Assembly: GCF_947503465.1 (NCBI RefSeq)
Contig: NZ_CANNDN010000004.1
Coordinates: forward strand, 124,001 to 188,000
Source of the DNA: an uncultured Tateyamaria sp.
Lineage (GTDB): Bacteria; Pseudomonadota; Alphaproteobacteria; Rhodobacterales; Rhodobacteraceae
Reading direction: 5' to 3'
DNA length: 64,000 bases
Part shown: piece by piece, positions 1 through 7,883 of the stretch
Numbering within the stretch: position 1 is the stretch's first letter
Layout of the letters: every line of letters begins with the position of its first letter
The notes under the pieces: generated by a model
Databases searched by the model: none
What the model was told of the DNA's origin: nothing
The model's input: only the letters and a program-made list of their open reading frames with translations
Position numbers and translations under genes: made by a program

Positions 1-169
1 TGGGGTTGCCGTTCATCGCGAATATCCAACCCACCAGCCCCATCATGAACATGGCCAACCCGATCGGCGCGCGCAAAAAAATCAGGCCCAAGAGGATCGG
101 GAACGACCAGAACCCCAACTCCAACCGGGTCAGGCCCAGAAATTGGACGATATCGCGGACCCATTCCAT
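1..169 (-). CDS. dctM: TRAP transporter large permease, N-terminal part (cut by window edge)
   Basis: Only the first 56 or so codons are inside the window. The N-terminus begins MEWVRDIVQFLG and runs into hydrophobic stretches (PILLGLIFLRAPIGLAMFMM) with the RAPIGLAMF segment typical of DctM/TRAP large permeases. The protein would form the main sodium-coupled transport channel in the inner membrane. Its ATG lies 6 bases after the stop of the small permease gene, so dctP, dctQ and dctM form one leftward operon. The rest of the gene is outside the window, so completeness cannot be judged. Confidence 0.85.
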   Translation of the reverse strand, partial: MEWVRDIVQFLGLTRLELGFWSFPILLGLIFLRAPIGLAMFMMGLVGWIFAMNGNP

Positions 170-175
170 CAGCCG

Positions 176-733
176 TTAACCTTCCGGTAAGATCTGGCGT
201 CCGGTGGCCGCTTCGACCACCCGGATCCAGGCGCAATAGATCGCCGTAAGGCCTGCGATGGCGGCGGCCCCCACGCTGGCGGCATAGGCCCACCAGACCG
301 GGAATTGCAGAAACAGCGTCGTCTCGCCATTGCCGAGATAGCGCAGCATGCCGTCATAGAGGCGCAGTCCGATGAACACGATCACGGCGGCCAGCACGAC
401 CTCCCAGAACGCGCGCAACCAGCCCAGCGGGCGGCGCGGCAGGGCAGAGGTGAACACATCCACCGTCGCATGCTGGCCATAGAACTGGCAGACGGGAAAG
501 AAGGCAAAGATGGCAAAGGCGACACCGGCCTCGGTCAGCTCATAGGTGCCCCTGATCTCGTCCACACCGGACGCAATCAGAAACTGGCCCAGCCACCCGT
601 CGCCCAGCGCATGGCCCAGCTTCGACAGCTCGCGACCGATGATCGACAGCGTCGTCAACAGGACCAGGGCAACCAGAACAATCCCCCCGATCACCGCAGA
701 CATCCGCGACAGCCATTTCACGACGCTGTACAT
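176..733 (-). CDS. dctQ: TRAP transporter small permease
   Basis: A 185-residue protein with four predicted membrane helices (about residues 14-35, 67-88, 103-125 and 143-168), the usual size and topology of DctQ. In this family the small permease pairs with the large permease and is needed for uptake of the ligand delivered by the periplasmic binding protein. It lies 75 bases after the binding-protein gene and 6 bases before dctM, in one transcription unit. The segment GGIVLVALVLLTTLSIIGRE with an early Arg-Glu pair at the end of helix 1 is typical. The substrate cannot be read from this subunit. Confidence 0.88.
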   Translation of the reverse strand: MYSVVKWLSRMSAVIGGIVLVALVLLTTLSIIGRELSKLGHALGDGWLGQFLIASGVDEIRGTYELTEAGVAFAIFAFFPVCQFYGQHATVDVFTSALPRRPLGWLRAFWEVVLAAVIVFIGLRLYDGMLRYLGNGETTLFLQFPVWWAYAASVGAAAIAGLTAIYCAWIRVVEAATGRQILPEG

Positions 734-808
734 ACTTGCCTCAAATCCTTGGAAAAATCGGGCCGCAGCATTCCTGCCACGGCCCGACTTTCAATTGCGT
801 TAAGCGGA

Positions 809-1846
809 TCAGCCCTCGTAGGCATCCATCAGCGCACGCGCCTCGTCGATCAGGGCCTGACCGTCGATACCCTTGCTTTCCATATCCGCGACCCATTCGT
901 CATAGATGGGCTGCGCAGCCGCCCGCCATGCGTCAAGATCGGCGCCCGACACGGTCACGATGTTGTTGCCGTTGTCCACGGCCAGCTGACGCGCGGGCCC
1001 ATCGGAATCGGCCTGTGTGCCTCCGGCAAAGATGCTGAATTCAAGGCCCGAATTGTCGTCGATGACCTTTTGCAGATCCGCAGGCAGGCTTTCGTACCGA
1101 TCCTTGTTCATCGCCAGCACGAAGGTCAGCGTATAAAGGGCCTCGCCCTCGAACTCTGTATGGTTGCCCACCAGTTCCGGCACCTTCAGCGCGGCGGTCA
1201 CTTCCCACGGGATGGTGGTGCCGTCGATCACGCCCTTGCTCAGGCCCTCGGGCACTGCGGGCACAGGCATGCCCACCGGCGTGGACCCCATCTTTTCCAG
1301 CAGGTTGTTCACGGTGCGGGACCCGCCCCGGATCTTCAGGCCCGCCATGTCCGCAGGCGTGCGCACTTCCTTGTTGGTGTGGATCATGCCCGGTCCGTGC
1401 ACCCATGTACCCAGGATATGCACATCCTTGAACTCGGTGTCTTTCATATGTTTTTCAAACATTTGCCAATAGGCAGACGACATCGCCCGGGCATTTGTCA
1501 TCATGAAGGGCAGCTCGAACACCTCGGTGCTGGGATAGCGACCGGGGGTATAGCCGACCACGGTCCAGACGACGTCGGCCACGCCGTCAATGGCCTGGTC
1601 CATCAACTCCGGCGGGCGTCCCCCCAACTGCATGGACGGGAAACGGTCGATCTTGATCCGGCCATCGCTGGCCTCTTCGACATTGTCGGCCCAGACATCC
1701 AGAACCAGCTTGGGCACATTGGCCTGCGCCGGCAGGAACTGGTGCAGGTTCAGCGTGACCTCCTGCGCCATGGCGGCGGTGCCCGACCCGATGGCAAGGG
1801 CCGCAGCACCCACCATGTTCAGAAATGATTTGCGTGTGAGTGACAT
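809..1846 (-). CDS. dctP: TRAP transporter periplasmic substrate-binding protein
   Basis: A 345-residue exported protein of the DctP family. It starts MSLTRKSFLNMVG, has a Sec-type signal peptide cut near residue 27 (AMA-Q), and contains the family segment with the conserved arginine (LKIRGGSRTVNNLLEKMGS) that in known DctP proteins grips a ligand carboxylate. The ribosome binding site AGGGAGG precedes the ATG. A sigma70-like promoter lies about 60 bases upstream. The gene follows the dehydrogenase-like flavoprotein gene on the same strand, which suggests, but does not prove, that the imported solute is a methylated amino acid or betaine rather than a C4-dicarboxylate. Confidence 0.9.
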   Translation of the reverse strand: MSLTRKSFLNMVGAAALAIGSGTAAMAQEVTLNLHQFLPAQANVPKLVLDVWADNVEEASDGRIKIDRFPSMQLGGRPPELMDQAIDGVADVVWTVVGYTPGRYPSTEVFELPFMMTNARAMSSAYWQMFEKHMKDTEFKDVHILGTWVHGPGMIHTNKEVRTPADMAGLKIRGGSRTVNNLLEKMGSTPVGMPVPAVPEGLSKGVIDGTTIPWEVTAALKVPELVGNHTEFEGEALYTLTFVLAMNKDRYESLPADLQKVIDDNSGLEFSIFAGGTQADSDGPARQLAVDNGNNIVTVSGADLDAWRAAAQPIYDEWVADMESKGIDGQALIDEARALMDAYEG

Positions 1847-1903
1847 GAATTTCCTCCCTAATCCGGTCAGGCATCCATGGCCTGACTCGCTCTTCCGAGG
1901 GAA

Positions 1904-1932
1904 TTGTTATGCAACGCAACTAAATCTGTCAC
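1904..1932 (-). promoter_or_regulatory. Candidate sigma70 promoter of dctPQM
   Basis: On the minus strand GTGACA (1927-1932) and TAACAA (1904-1909) are separated by exactly 17 bases, a good match to -35 and -10 boxes. Transcription would start near 1897, leaving a leader of about 50 bases before dctP. It would let the transporter be expressed separately from the flavoprotein gene that ends at 1973. Confidence 0.4.
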
Positions 1933-1972
1933 CCGCCTTTGTAACTATATCGCCGCTTTGTGCATCGGCCCC

Positions 1973-4387
1973 TTATCCGCGCGGCAGGGTGGTTTCGGGG
2001 TCATAGGGACCCGGCGCGATGACACGGCACGGTACCAGTTCCCCCAGCATATCCACAGTCATTTCAGTGCCTTGCACAGCGAATGCCGGGTGAACAAACG
2101 CATAGGCCAGGTTCAACCCCACCCGGTGCCCCCAATCACCCGAAGTGACAGTGCCCACAACGGCACCATCCTGCATAATGGATGCCCCGGGATGCGCACG
2201 CGACGTCGTGCCATCCACCACCAGGCTCACCAGCTTGGCACGTGGCCCGTTCGCCTGCCGCTCCTCCAGCGCCGCCTTGCCGACAAAACCCTTGTCCATC
2301 TTCACAAAACGGTCCAGCCCCGTCTCAAAGGGATCGAACTCGGTGATCAGGTCCGCTTTCCAATGCAGATAGCCCTTTTCCATCCGCATGGACTCAACCG
2401 CACGCGCCCCGAACAGGCGCAAACCATGCGCGTCACCCGCCGCCCGCAACGCCAGATAGGCTGCGTAAAGCTGGTTGTTCGGCACATGGATTTCATAGGC
2501 CAACTCGCCCGAGAAGCTGACCGACATCACCACGGCAGGCGCAATCCCGACAAAGGCCCGGCGCACCGACAGCCATGGGAACGCGGCCTTCGACCAATCG
2601 CCCCGCGACGCCGCCGACAGTACATCGCGCGCCTTTGGCCCCGCCACTACAAGAATCGTGTAGTCATTGGTAAGCGACTGAAACGACACATCAAACGCGT
2701 CTGCATGGGTGCGCAGCCAATCCATGTCGTGCCACTCCGACGCTGCCGCCGATCCGTACCACACGGGTCCACCGGGGATGTTGGCAATCGTCGCCTCGCC
2801 CTTCACACAGCCATGGTGGTTCAGCAGATAGCCAAGCCCCACCTTGCCCTCTGTCCGCGTCACGCGCCCGCAGATGACATGGTCCAGAAAATCATGCGCA
2901 TCCGGCCCCGCGATCTCGATCCGGTTGAAGCCGTTGACCTCGGCCAGCCCGACACCGGTCTGCACCGCCGCCACCTCTGCGGCCACCACATCAAAGGCTT
3001 CGTCAAACCGAAACCCATGCGTGACCCCGAACTCCGGCGTGGGCTTGATGTAGTCCACCCTCTCCCAGCCATTCACGACCGTGAATTCCGCCCCCTCAGC
3101 CGCCAGCACAGGCGTCAAAGGCGTGGTCTTCATGGGCCGACCCGCAGGCCGATGCTCGTTCGGAAAATGGAACCGAAATTCGTTCTGATAATCCTCGATA
3201 GCCTTGAGTGCCGTCAGTTCCACATTGCCATGCCCGGTAAAGCGGCGGGGGTCCAGAACCCAGGTGTCATAACATGCCTCGCCATGCACGATCTGCTGCG
3301 CCAGCAGCCAGCCATGGCCGCCCCCCTCGCCCAGTCCAGCCCGCAAGCCTATGATACAAAACGCATTCCGCTTGCCCGGGATCGGTCCGACCAGCGGTGC
3401 ACCGTCGATGGTATAGGTGATCGGCCCGTTCACCACAGTCTTGATCCCCACCTCGGTCAGCGCCGGCATCCGGGCAAAGGCGCCCTCCAGCACGTCCGTG
3501 ATCCGGTCCAGATCATCGGGGCACAGGTCATTGGAAAAATCGGGCGAAATCCCATCCATGCCCCAGGTCTTGCAGTCCTGTTCGTAAAACCCCAGAAGCA
3601 GCCCGTTCTTCTCCTGCCGACAGTAGTAATCGCTGATCGGACAGCGCAGCAGCGGCATGCGATGCCCCGCCGCGACAATGCCGGGGATATCATCGGTGAC
3701 GAAATACTGGTGCTCCATCGACATGACGGGATGGTGCACACCCATCATCGCGCCCACCTCGTTCACCCTGTAACCGCACGCGTTCACGACCACCTCGCAG
3801 GCGATATCCCCCTTGTTCGTATGGACAATCCAACTGTCATCCGGCCGCTGGGTCAGCCCCGTCACGTTGGTCTGCCGGTACACCTCGGCCCCCGCCCTGC
3901 GCGCCCGCCGCGCCAGCGCCTGGCACAGCGAGGCCGGATCGATATCCCCGTCATTGCCATCCCACAGCCCGCCCAGCAGATTGTCGGTCGAGATCAGCGG
4001 ATGCCGTCGCGCGCATTCCTCGGCGTCGATCACCTCGAACGCCACGCCCATGCCCCGCGCCATGGACGCGAAATGGCGATACCCATCCATCTGGGCCTCG
4101 GTATTCGCCAACCGTATGCCGCCGTCGCCATGGTTGTACTGCACCGGATAGTCGGGATCGTCGCGCAATTCCCGGTACAGCTTGATGGAATGAGTCTTCA
4201 GCCCCACCATCGTCTGGTTCATGCCGAAATTCGTCACCTGCGCCGCCGAATGCCACGTGGTGCCACTGGTCAACTCGTCCCGCTCGACCAGCACAACATC
4301 GGTCCACCCTTCCTGCGTCAGATGGTACAGGGTCGAACTCCCCGCAATGCCGCCACCGATCACGACGGCACGGGTCTGGGTCTTCAT
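1973..4387 (-). CDS. FAD-dependent oxidoreductase with GcvT domain (dimethylglycine/sarcosine dehydrogenase-like)
   Basis: An 804-residue protein. The N-terminal DAO-type flavin domain (about 5-365) has the dinucleotide motif VIGGGIAGSS and then GTTWHSAA. His46 there matches the histidine that carries FAD covalently in dimethylglycine and sarcosine dehydrogenases. A linker is followed by an aminomethyltransferase (GcvT-like) domain (about 430-720) and its C-terminal barrel. Such enzymes oxidise an N-methyl group and pass the one-carbon unit to tetrahydrofolate. The ATG at 4387 has GGAG seven bases upstream; an in-frame start at 4408 would overlap a conserved upstream motif. It is divergent from the MttB-family gene and upstream of the TRAP operon. 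The exact N-methyl substrate is not determinable. Confidence 0.85.
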   Translation of the reverse strand: MKTQTRAVVIGGGIAGSSTLYHLTQEGWTDVVLVERDELTSGTTWHSAAQVTNFGMNQTMVGLKTHSIKLYRELRDDPDYPVQYNHGDGGIRLANTEAQMDGYRHFASMARGMGVAFEVIDAEECARRHPLISTDNLLGGLWDGNDGDIDPASLCQALARRARRAGAEVYRQTNVTGLTQRPDDSWIVHTNKGDIACEVVVNACGYRVNEVGAMMGVHHPVMSMEHQYFVTDDIPGIVAAGHRMPLLRCPISDYYCRQEKNGLLLGFYEQDCKTWGMDGISPDFSNDLCPDDLDRITDVLEGAFARMPALTEVGIKTVVNGPITYTIDGAPLVGPIPGKRNAFCIIGLRAGLGEGGGHGWLLAQQIVHGEACYDTWVLDPRRFTGHGNVELTALKAIEDYQNEFRFHFPNEHRPAGRPMKTTPLTPVLAAEGAEFTVVNGWERVDYIKPTPEFGVTHGFRFDEAFDVVAAEVAAVQTGVGLAEVNGFNRIEIAGPDAHDFLDHVICGRVTRTEGKVGLGYLLNHHGCVKGEATIANIPGGPVWYGSAAASEWHDMDWLRTHADAFDVSFQSLTNDYTILVVAGPKARDVLSAASRGDWSKAAFPWLSVRRAFVGIAPAVVMSVSFSGELAYEIHVPNNQLYAAYLALRAAGDAHGLRLFGARAVESMRMEKGYLHWKADLITEFDPFETGLDRFVKMDKGFVGKAALEERQANGPRAKLVSLVVDGTTSRAHPGASIMQDGAVVGTVTSGDWGHRVGLNLAYAFVHPAFAVQGTEMTVDMLGELVPCRVIAPGPYDPETTLPRG

Positions 4388-4400
4388 GGCACATCTCCGG

Positions 4401-4427
4401 ATTTGCATATTTGCCGGAACAATGAAG
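4401..4427 (-). promoter_or_regulatory. Shared motif, copy A (upstream of the flavoprotein gene)
   Basis: Minus strand reads CTTCATTGTTC, a six-base variable part (CGGCAA), then ATATGCAAAT, ending 13 bases before the ATG at 4387 and abutting the GGAG ribosome binding site. The same asymmetric sequence occurs at 4461-4487 and 18017-18040, always in gene orientation. It does not fit a sigma70 or sigma54 promoter; a regulator-binding or leader element is more likely. Confidence 0.6.
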
Positions 4428-4460
4428 ACACGCCGTCGCCCGTCAATCGTACCTTCATAC

Positions 4461-4487
4461 CTTCATTGTTCCGAAAATATGCATTTG
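4461..4487 (+). promoter_or_regulatory. Shared motif, copy B (upstream of the MttB-family gene)
   Basis: Reads CTTCATTGTTC, CGAA, then AATATGCATTTG. It is one base shorter in the middle than copy A and points toward the gene starting at 4531, ending 43 bases before it. Copies A and B lie divergently, 33 bases apart, in the gap between the two demethylation genes. Confidence 0.6.
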
Positions 4488-4530
4488 CAGAGGCCAAAAC
4501 CACGGGCCGACGCTTGCGTGATGCACCAAC

Positions 4531-6072
4531 ATGCCCACCCCTGACCCCATGTCCGACCCCAAGCCGACACGACAGGGCCGTAGCGCCCGGAAAAAGGCCC
4601 GCGCCGCAGGCCCGCCAATGAACCCGGCCCCGCCCGGGCAAGCGGGCGGGCAATATCGCCCGCTGTCCGATGCGGACATTCAGCACATCTATGCCGCCGC
4701 CCTGAAACTGCTGGTCGGTCTCGGCATGGGCGAGGTGCCGGACCGCCTGCGCGCGACCCTTGAAAACGCTGGCGCATTCAGCCTGCCAAACGGACGCGTC
4801 TCGATCCCGCGGGCATTGGTCGAAGAGGCCATCGACCAGGCCCCCACGACCTTTCCCCTGCATGGCCGTGACCCGGCCCGCACCATCGAAGTGGGTGGCA
4901 CGGCGGTGCATTTCGGCACAGGCGGGGCCGCGGTCCAGACCCTCGACCGGAAAACCCGGCTCTACCGCCCCTCGACCCTGGCCGATCTCCACGATTTCAC
5001 CCGCCTGCAAGACACGCTCACCAATGTCAGCTGGTTCACGCGCTGCTGCATCGCGGGTGACATGACGGACGAATGGCTTTTGGACATCAACACCGCCTAT
5101 GCCCTGATGCGAAACACGACCAAACCTGTGGCCACGGCCTTCACGCTGGCCAAACACGTCGCCCCCATCGTTCACATGTTCGACATGGTGGCGGGGGGCG
5201 AAGGCACCTTTGCGCAGCGCCCCTTCGTCAAGGCGCATATCAGTCCCGTCATTTCACCCATGCGCTTTGGCGCAGACGCGGTCGACACGACCTATGAATG
5301 CATCGCACACAACATCCCGCTGTCCTGCATCACCGCCGCACAGGCCGGGGCCACGGCCCCCGCGACGCTCGCGGGCTTTCTTGCGCAATCGCTGGCCGAA
5401 ACGCTCGCCAGCCTGGTGATGGTGCACGCGATCAAACCCGGCCACCCGATGGTGTTCTCAAACTGGCCACTGGTCATCGACCTGCGCACCGGCGCCTTCG
5501 CGGGCGGAGGCGGAGAGATCGCCGTCATGAATGCGGCCTCCGCCCAGATCATCAACCATTTGGGCCTGGTGTCCGGCGTTGCGGCGTCGATGACAGATGC
5601 CAAGGCGCTCGACGCGCAATACGGCATCGAAAAGGGGCTCACGTCGCTGGCCGCAGCGCTTGCAGGCGGCAACCTGATCTACGAAAGCTCAGGCATGACG
5701 GCGGCCCTGCTGGGCGCCAGTTTCGAAGCCTTCGTGCTGGATGACGAAATGCATGGCCTGACCTACCGCATCCTGCGCGGGATCGAGGTGTCGGCTGACA
5801 CGATCGACCTGCCGGGCATCCACGCGGCCGTTCTGGGCGAAGGCCACTTCCTGGGCGGTCCCGCCACCATTGCGGCCATGGAACGGGACTATGTCTATCC
5901 CTCCCTCGCCGATCGCGAGACCCCCAAGACATGGGAAGACAGCGGGGCCCAAACGGCATGGGACCGTGCGGCAGCACGCGTGGACGACATCCTTGCCACG
6001 CACCACCCAACCTACATCGATGACGCGACTGACGCGGCCATCCGCGCGGCCTTCGACATCCGGCATCCATAG
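4531..6072 (+). CDS. MttB-family (trimethylamine methyltransferase family) protein without pyrrolysine
   Basis: A 513-residue protein of the MttB superfamily. After a basic N-terminus (PTRQGRSARKKAR) comes the segment YRPLSDADIQHIYAAALKLL usual for this family, then a TIM-barrel-like body. The frame is open to its natural stop without a UAG codon, so it is a non-pyrrolysine member; characterised relatives demethylate quaternary amines such as glycine betaine and pass the methyl group to a corrinoid protein. No corrinoid-protein gene lies nearby. No convincing ribosome binding site precedes 4531; ATG 4549 (MSDPKPT) is an equally good start. It is divergent from the dehydrogenase-like gene and nine bases upstream of an ACT-domain gene. 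The substrate is unknown. Confidence 0.82.
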   Translation: MPTPDPMSDPKPTRQGRSARKKARAAGPPMNPAPPGQAGGQYRPLSDADIQHIYAAALKLLVGLGMGEVPDRLRATLENAGAFSLPNGRVSIPRALVEEAIDQAPTTFPLHGRDPARTIEVGGTAVHFGTGGAAVQTLDRKTRLYRPSTLADLHDFTRLQDTLTNVSWFTRCCIAGDMTDEWLLDINTAYALMRNTTKPVATAFTLAKHVAPIVHMFDMVAGGEGTFAQRPFVKAHISPVISPMRFGADAVDTTYECIAHNIPLSCITAAQAGATAPATLAGFLAQSLAETLASLVMVHAIKPGHPMVFSNWPLVIDLRTGAFAGGGGEIAVMNAASAQIINHLGLVSGVAASMTDAKALDAQYGIEKGLTSLAAALAGGNLIYESSGMTAALLGASFEAFVLDDEMHGLTYRILRGIEVSADTIDLPGIHAAVLGEGHFLGGPATIAAMERDYVYPSLADRETPKTWEDSGAQTAWDRAAARVDDILATHHPTYIDDATDAAIRAAFDIRHP

Positions 6073-6081
6073 GATCGGCCC

Positions 6082-6435
6082 ATGACCGTCAAGGACACCG
6101 CCGCCATGATTGCAGGCATCCAGCCCGTGCTGAACCCCGGCGCATGGTCGTTTTGCGCCGTGACGGGCGGCGGCACCTTCCCGCCGGACGTCTTCGTGGC
6201 GATACAGGCGTCCGAAGGAACACCCCTGATCCTGTCACAGGCCAGCGCTGCCCTGAAAATGATCAAATTGCAGGTCCAGTCCGACTTCGAAGGCGTCGGC
6301 CTCCCAGCCGCCGTCGCCACGACGCTCAGCAGGCAGAGCATCCCGTGCAACGTGGTGGCAGGCGATCCCCACGACCACATCTTTGTGTCCGAAGACCAGG
6401 CCAGTCTGGCCCATGACACATTGCTGAAACGTTGA
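6082..6435 (+). CDS. ACT domain-containing protein (COG3602 type)
   Basis: A 117-residue protein resembling small COG3602-type ACT-domain proteins, with the hydrophobic strand WSFCAVTGGG near residue 23 and the C-terminal piece HDHIFVSEDQASLAHDTL. ACT domains usually bind small ligands such as amino acids. It starts nine bases after the MttB-family gene and is surely co-transcribed, so it may sense a product or substrate of that pathway. That role is inference; no catalytic domain is visible. Confidence 0.72.
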   Translation: MTVKDTAAMIAGIQPVLNPGAWSFCAVTGGGTFPPDVFVAIQASEGTPLILSQASAALKMIKLQVQSDFEGVGLPAAVATTLSRQSIPCNVVAGDPHDHIFVSEDQASLAHDTLLKR

Positions 6436-6462
6436 CAGACGCCAACCAGGCACCAGCCCCCA

Positions 6463-6612
6463 TTTTCTTCTGGCCAAAAATATCCCGGGGTCTGGGGCAG
6501 CGCCCCAGCCAGCGCGCCGCACAGCGGCGCGCATCGCCCCGGCAGCGTATCGGCGCAGCCGATGCGCGAGAGGGGCCATGCGTGTTCGGTCAGGCCAAGC
6601 CCCTCGCGCGGG
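6463..6612. repeat. Modular hairpin repeat, copy 1
   Basis: The gap 6436-6680 holds a row of hairpins. It opens with TTTTCTTCTGGCCAAAAAT and CCCGGGG, then CTGGGGC/GCCCCAG (6492-6498 with 6502-6508), then GCGCGCCGC/GCGGCGCGC (6512-6520 with 6524-6532), then a 10-bp stem 6545-6554 with 6558-6567, followed by GAGAGGGG. Related arrangements occur at 8882-8936, 30459-30520 and 42763-42830. It may also end transcription from the ACT gene and from the tRNA on the other strand. Confidence 0.6.
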
Positions 6613-6680
6613 CTCGGGCCATTCACATTTTTTGAACCGTCCACCGGACGCTTCAATTTTCTTCCAAAACCAAAGGTGAA

Positions 6681-6757
6681 TGGTGGCGTGGGGGAGACTT
6701 GAACTCCCGACCTCTCGATTATGAGTCGAGCGCTCTAACCAGCTGAGCTACCGCGCC
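6681..6757 (-). tRNA. tRNA-Met (CAU anticodon)
   Basis: Read on the minus strand the cloverleaf runs from GGCGCGG through the D arm (TAGCTCAGCTGGTTAGAGC), an anticodon arm CTCGACT-CAT-AATCGAG, variable loop, T arm (GGGAG TTCAAGT CTCCC), CCACGCC, discriminator A and an encoded CCA. All stems pair except C5 against A68 in the acceptor. The anticodon CAU with G1-C72 excludes an initiator; elongator Met is most likely, but an isoleucine tRNA whose C34 is modified by TilS cannot be excluded by eye. It follows hemE on the same strand. Confidence 0.88.
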
Positions 6758-6767
6758 ATGGGGGCGT

Positions 6768-6796
6768 CACCTATGCCAGCGCCCCAGAGTCGTCAA
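6768..6796 (-). promoter_or_regulatory. Candidate sigma70 promoter of the CAU tRNA
   Basis: On the minus strand TTGACG (6791-6796) and TAGGTG (6768-6773) are 17 bases apart, in the 47-base gap between the end of hemE and the tRNA. The -10 box ends 11 bases before the tRNA 5' end, a fitting distance for a short pre-tRNA leader. Confidence 0.5.
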
Positions 6797-6804
6797 GCGC
6801 GAAT

Positions 6805-7854
6805 TCAGGACTTTGTCGACCGCACCGTCTCGATCATCAGGGACACATTGTCAGGGTCCGCATCGGGCGTGATCCCATGGCCAAGATTGAAGATATGCGG
6901 CCCCTTCGAAAACGCGCGCACAATCGCCTGCGTCTCGTCCACCAGCGCCTGTCCGCCCGTCACCATGTGGGACGAGGCCAGATTGCCCTGTACGCACCCG
7001 TCCACCTGCACATGTTCCGCCGCCCACTCCGGTGAAATGGAATTGTCCAGCGCCACGCACTCCACGCCCGTCGCCTTGTGAAACCCGACATAGCCATCGC
7101 CCGCCTCACGCGGGAAGCCGATGACCGGGATATGAGGATACCGCGCCTTGAGCGCGCCGGTGATCTCGGCACAGGGGGCCACGGCATATTTCTCGAACGC
7201 CTCGCCCTTCAGCGACCCGGCCCAGCTGTCAAAGATCTTCACAACCTCGGCGCCTGCCTCGATCTGCGCCGCCAGATATTCAATGGTGGCCGCCGTGATC
7301 CGCGCCAACAACGCCTCGAACGCCGTCACATTGCCTTGCATCAACGCATGGGCCGGTCCCTGGTCCGGCGTTCCGCGCCCCGCGATCATGTAGGTGGCCA
7401 CCGTCCACGGCGCGCCGGCAAAGCCGATCAGCGTGGTTTCTTGCGGCAGCTCCCGCCGCAGGATGCGCACGGTCTCGTAAATGGGATTCAGCGTCTCGTG
7501 AATGTCGTCCACGGGTTTCAGCGCATCGACACCCGCCTGATCGGTGATGGTCGACAGGCGCGGCCCCTCGCCCGTCACAAACCACAGGTCCGCGCCCAAT
7601 GCCTGCGGCACAAGCAGAATGTCGGCAAACAGGATCGCCGCATCAAAACCATAGCGCCGGATGGGCTGCAACGTGACCTCGGCGGCCAGGTCCGGGGTGT
7701 AGCACAGGGACAGGAAATCCCCGGCCTGCGCACGCGTGGCCTTGTATTCGGGCAGATACCGTCCCGCCTGTCGCATCATCCAGATGGGCGGTGTCGGCAA
7801 CACCTCACCCGCCAAAGCCCGCAAAATCGTCTTGCCGGTTCCGCCGTCTTTCAT
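6805..7854 (-). CDS. hemE: Uroporphyrinogen decarboxylase
   Basis: A 349-residue HemE, the cytosolic enzyme that removes four carboxyls from uroporphyrinogen III to give coproporphyrinogen III in heme and bacteriochlorophyll synthesis. The signature [16 protein letters not shown] near residue 20 and [14 protein letters not shown] are clear. I choose ATG 7854 ([17 protein letters not shown]) because AGGGG lies seven bases upstream and the family N-terminus begins there; an in-frame ATG at 7902 would run through the operator. It is divergent from hemC, 65 bases apart, so both probably answer to the same palindrome at 7884-7901. Confidence 0.95.
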   Translation of the reverse strand: MKDGGTGKTILRALAGEVLPTPPIWMMRQAGRYLPEYKATRAQAGDFLSLCYTPDLAAEVTLQPIRRYGFDAAILFADILLVPQALGADLWFVTGEGPRLSTITDQAGVDALKPVDDIHETLNPIYETVRILRRELPQETTLIGFAGAPWTVATYMIAGRGTPDQGPAHALMQGNVTAFEALLARITAATIEYLAAQIEAGAEVVKIFDSWAGSLKGEAFEKYAVAPCAEITGALKARYPHIPVIGFPREAGDGYVGFHKATGVECVALDNSISPEWAAEHVQVDGCVQGNLASSHMVTGGQALVDETQAIVRAFSKGPHIFNLGHGITPDADPDNVSLMIETVRSTKS

Positions 7855-7883
7855 CACTACGCCCCTGTATGATCGTTTCCAGT

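Noticed and set aside
4401-4487. Reading the shared motif as sigma70 or sigma54 promoters
   Set aside because: The two conserved parts are only 4-6 bases apart, there is no conserved -35 at 17 bases, and no GG-N10-GC pattern.
4521-4544. Seven-codon His-rich leader ORF before the MttB-like gene
   Set aside because: It overlaps the likely start, has no ribosome binding site, and is too short to support without conservation.
1904-4621. A 905-codon open frame on the plus strand opposite the flavoprotein gene
   Set aside because: It has no recognisable domain, is rich in Arg, His and Pro, and mirrors a well-supported gene on the other strand. Such antisense frames are common at this GC content; the same applies to the long frames at 305-1828 and 23364-25814.
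4531-6072. Pyrrolysine-containing trimethylamine methyltransferase
   Set aside because: The frame has no in-frame UAG before its natural end, so pyrrolysine is not used.
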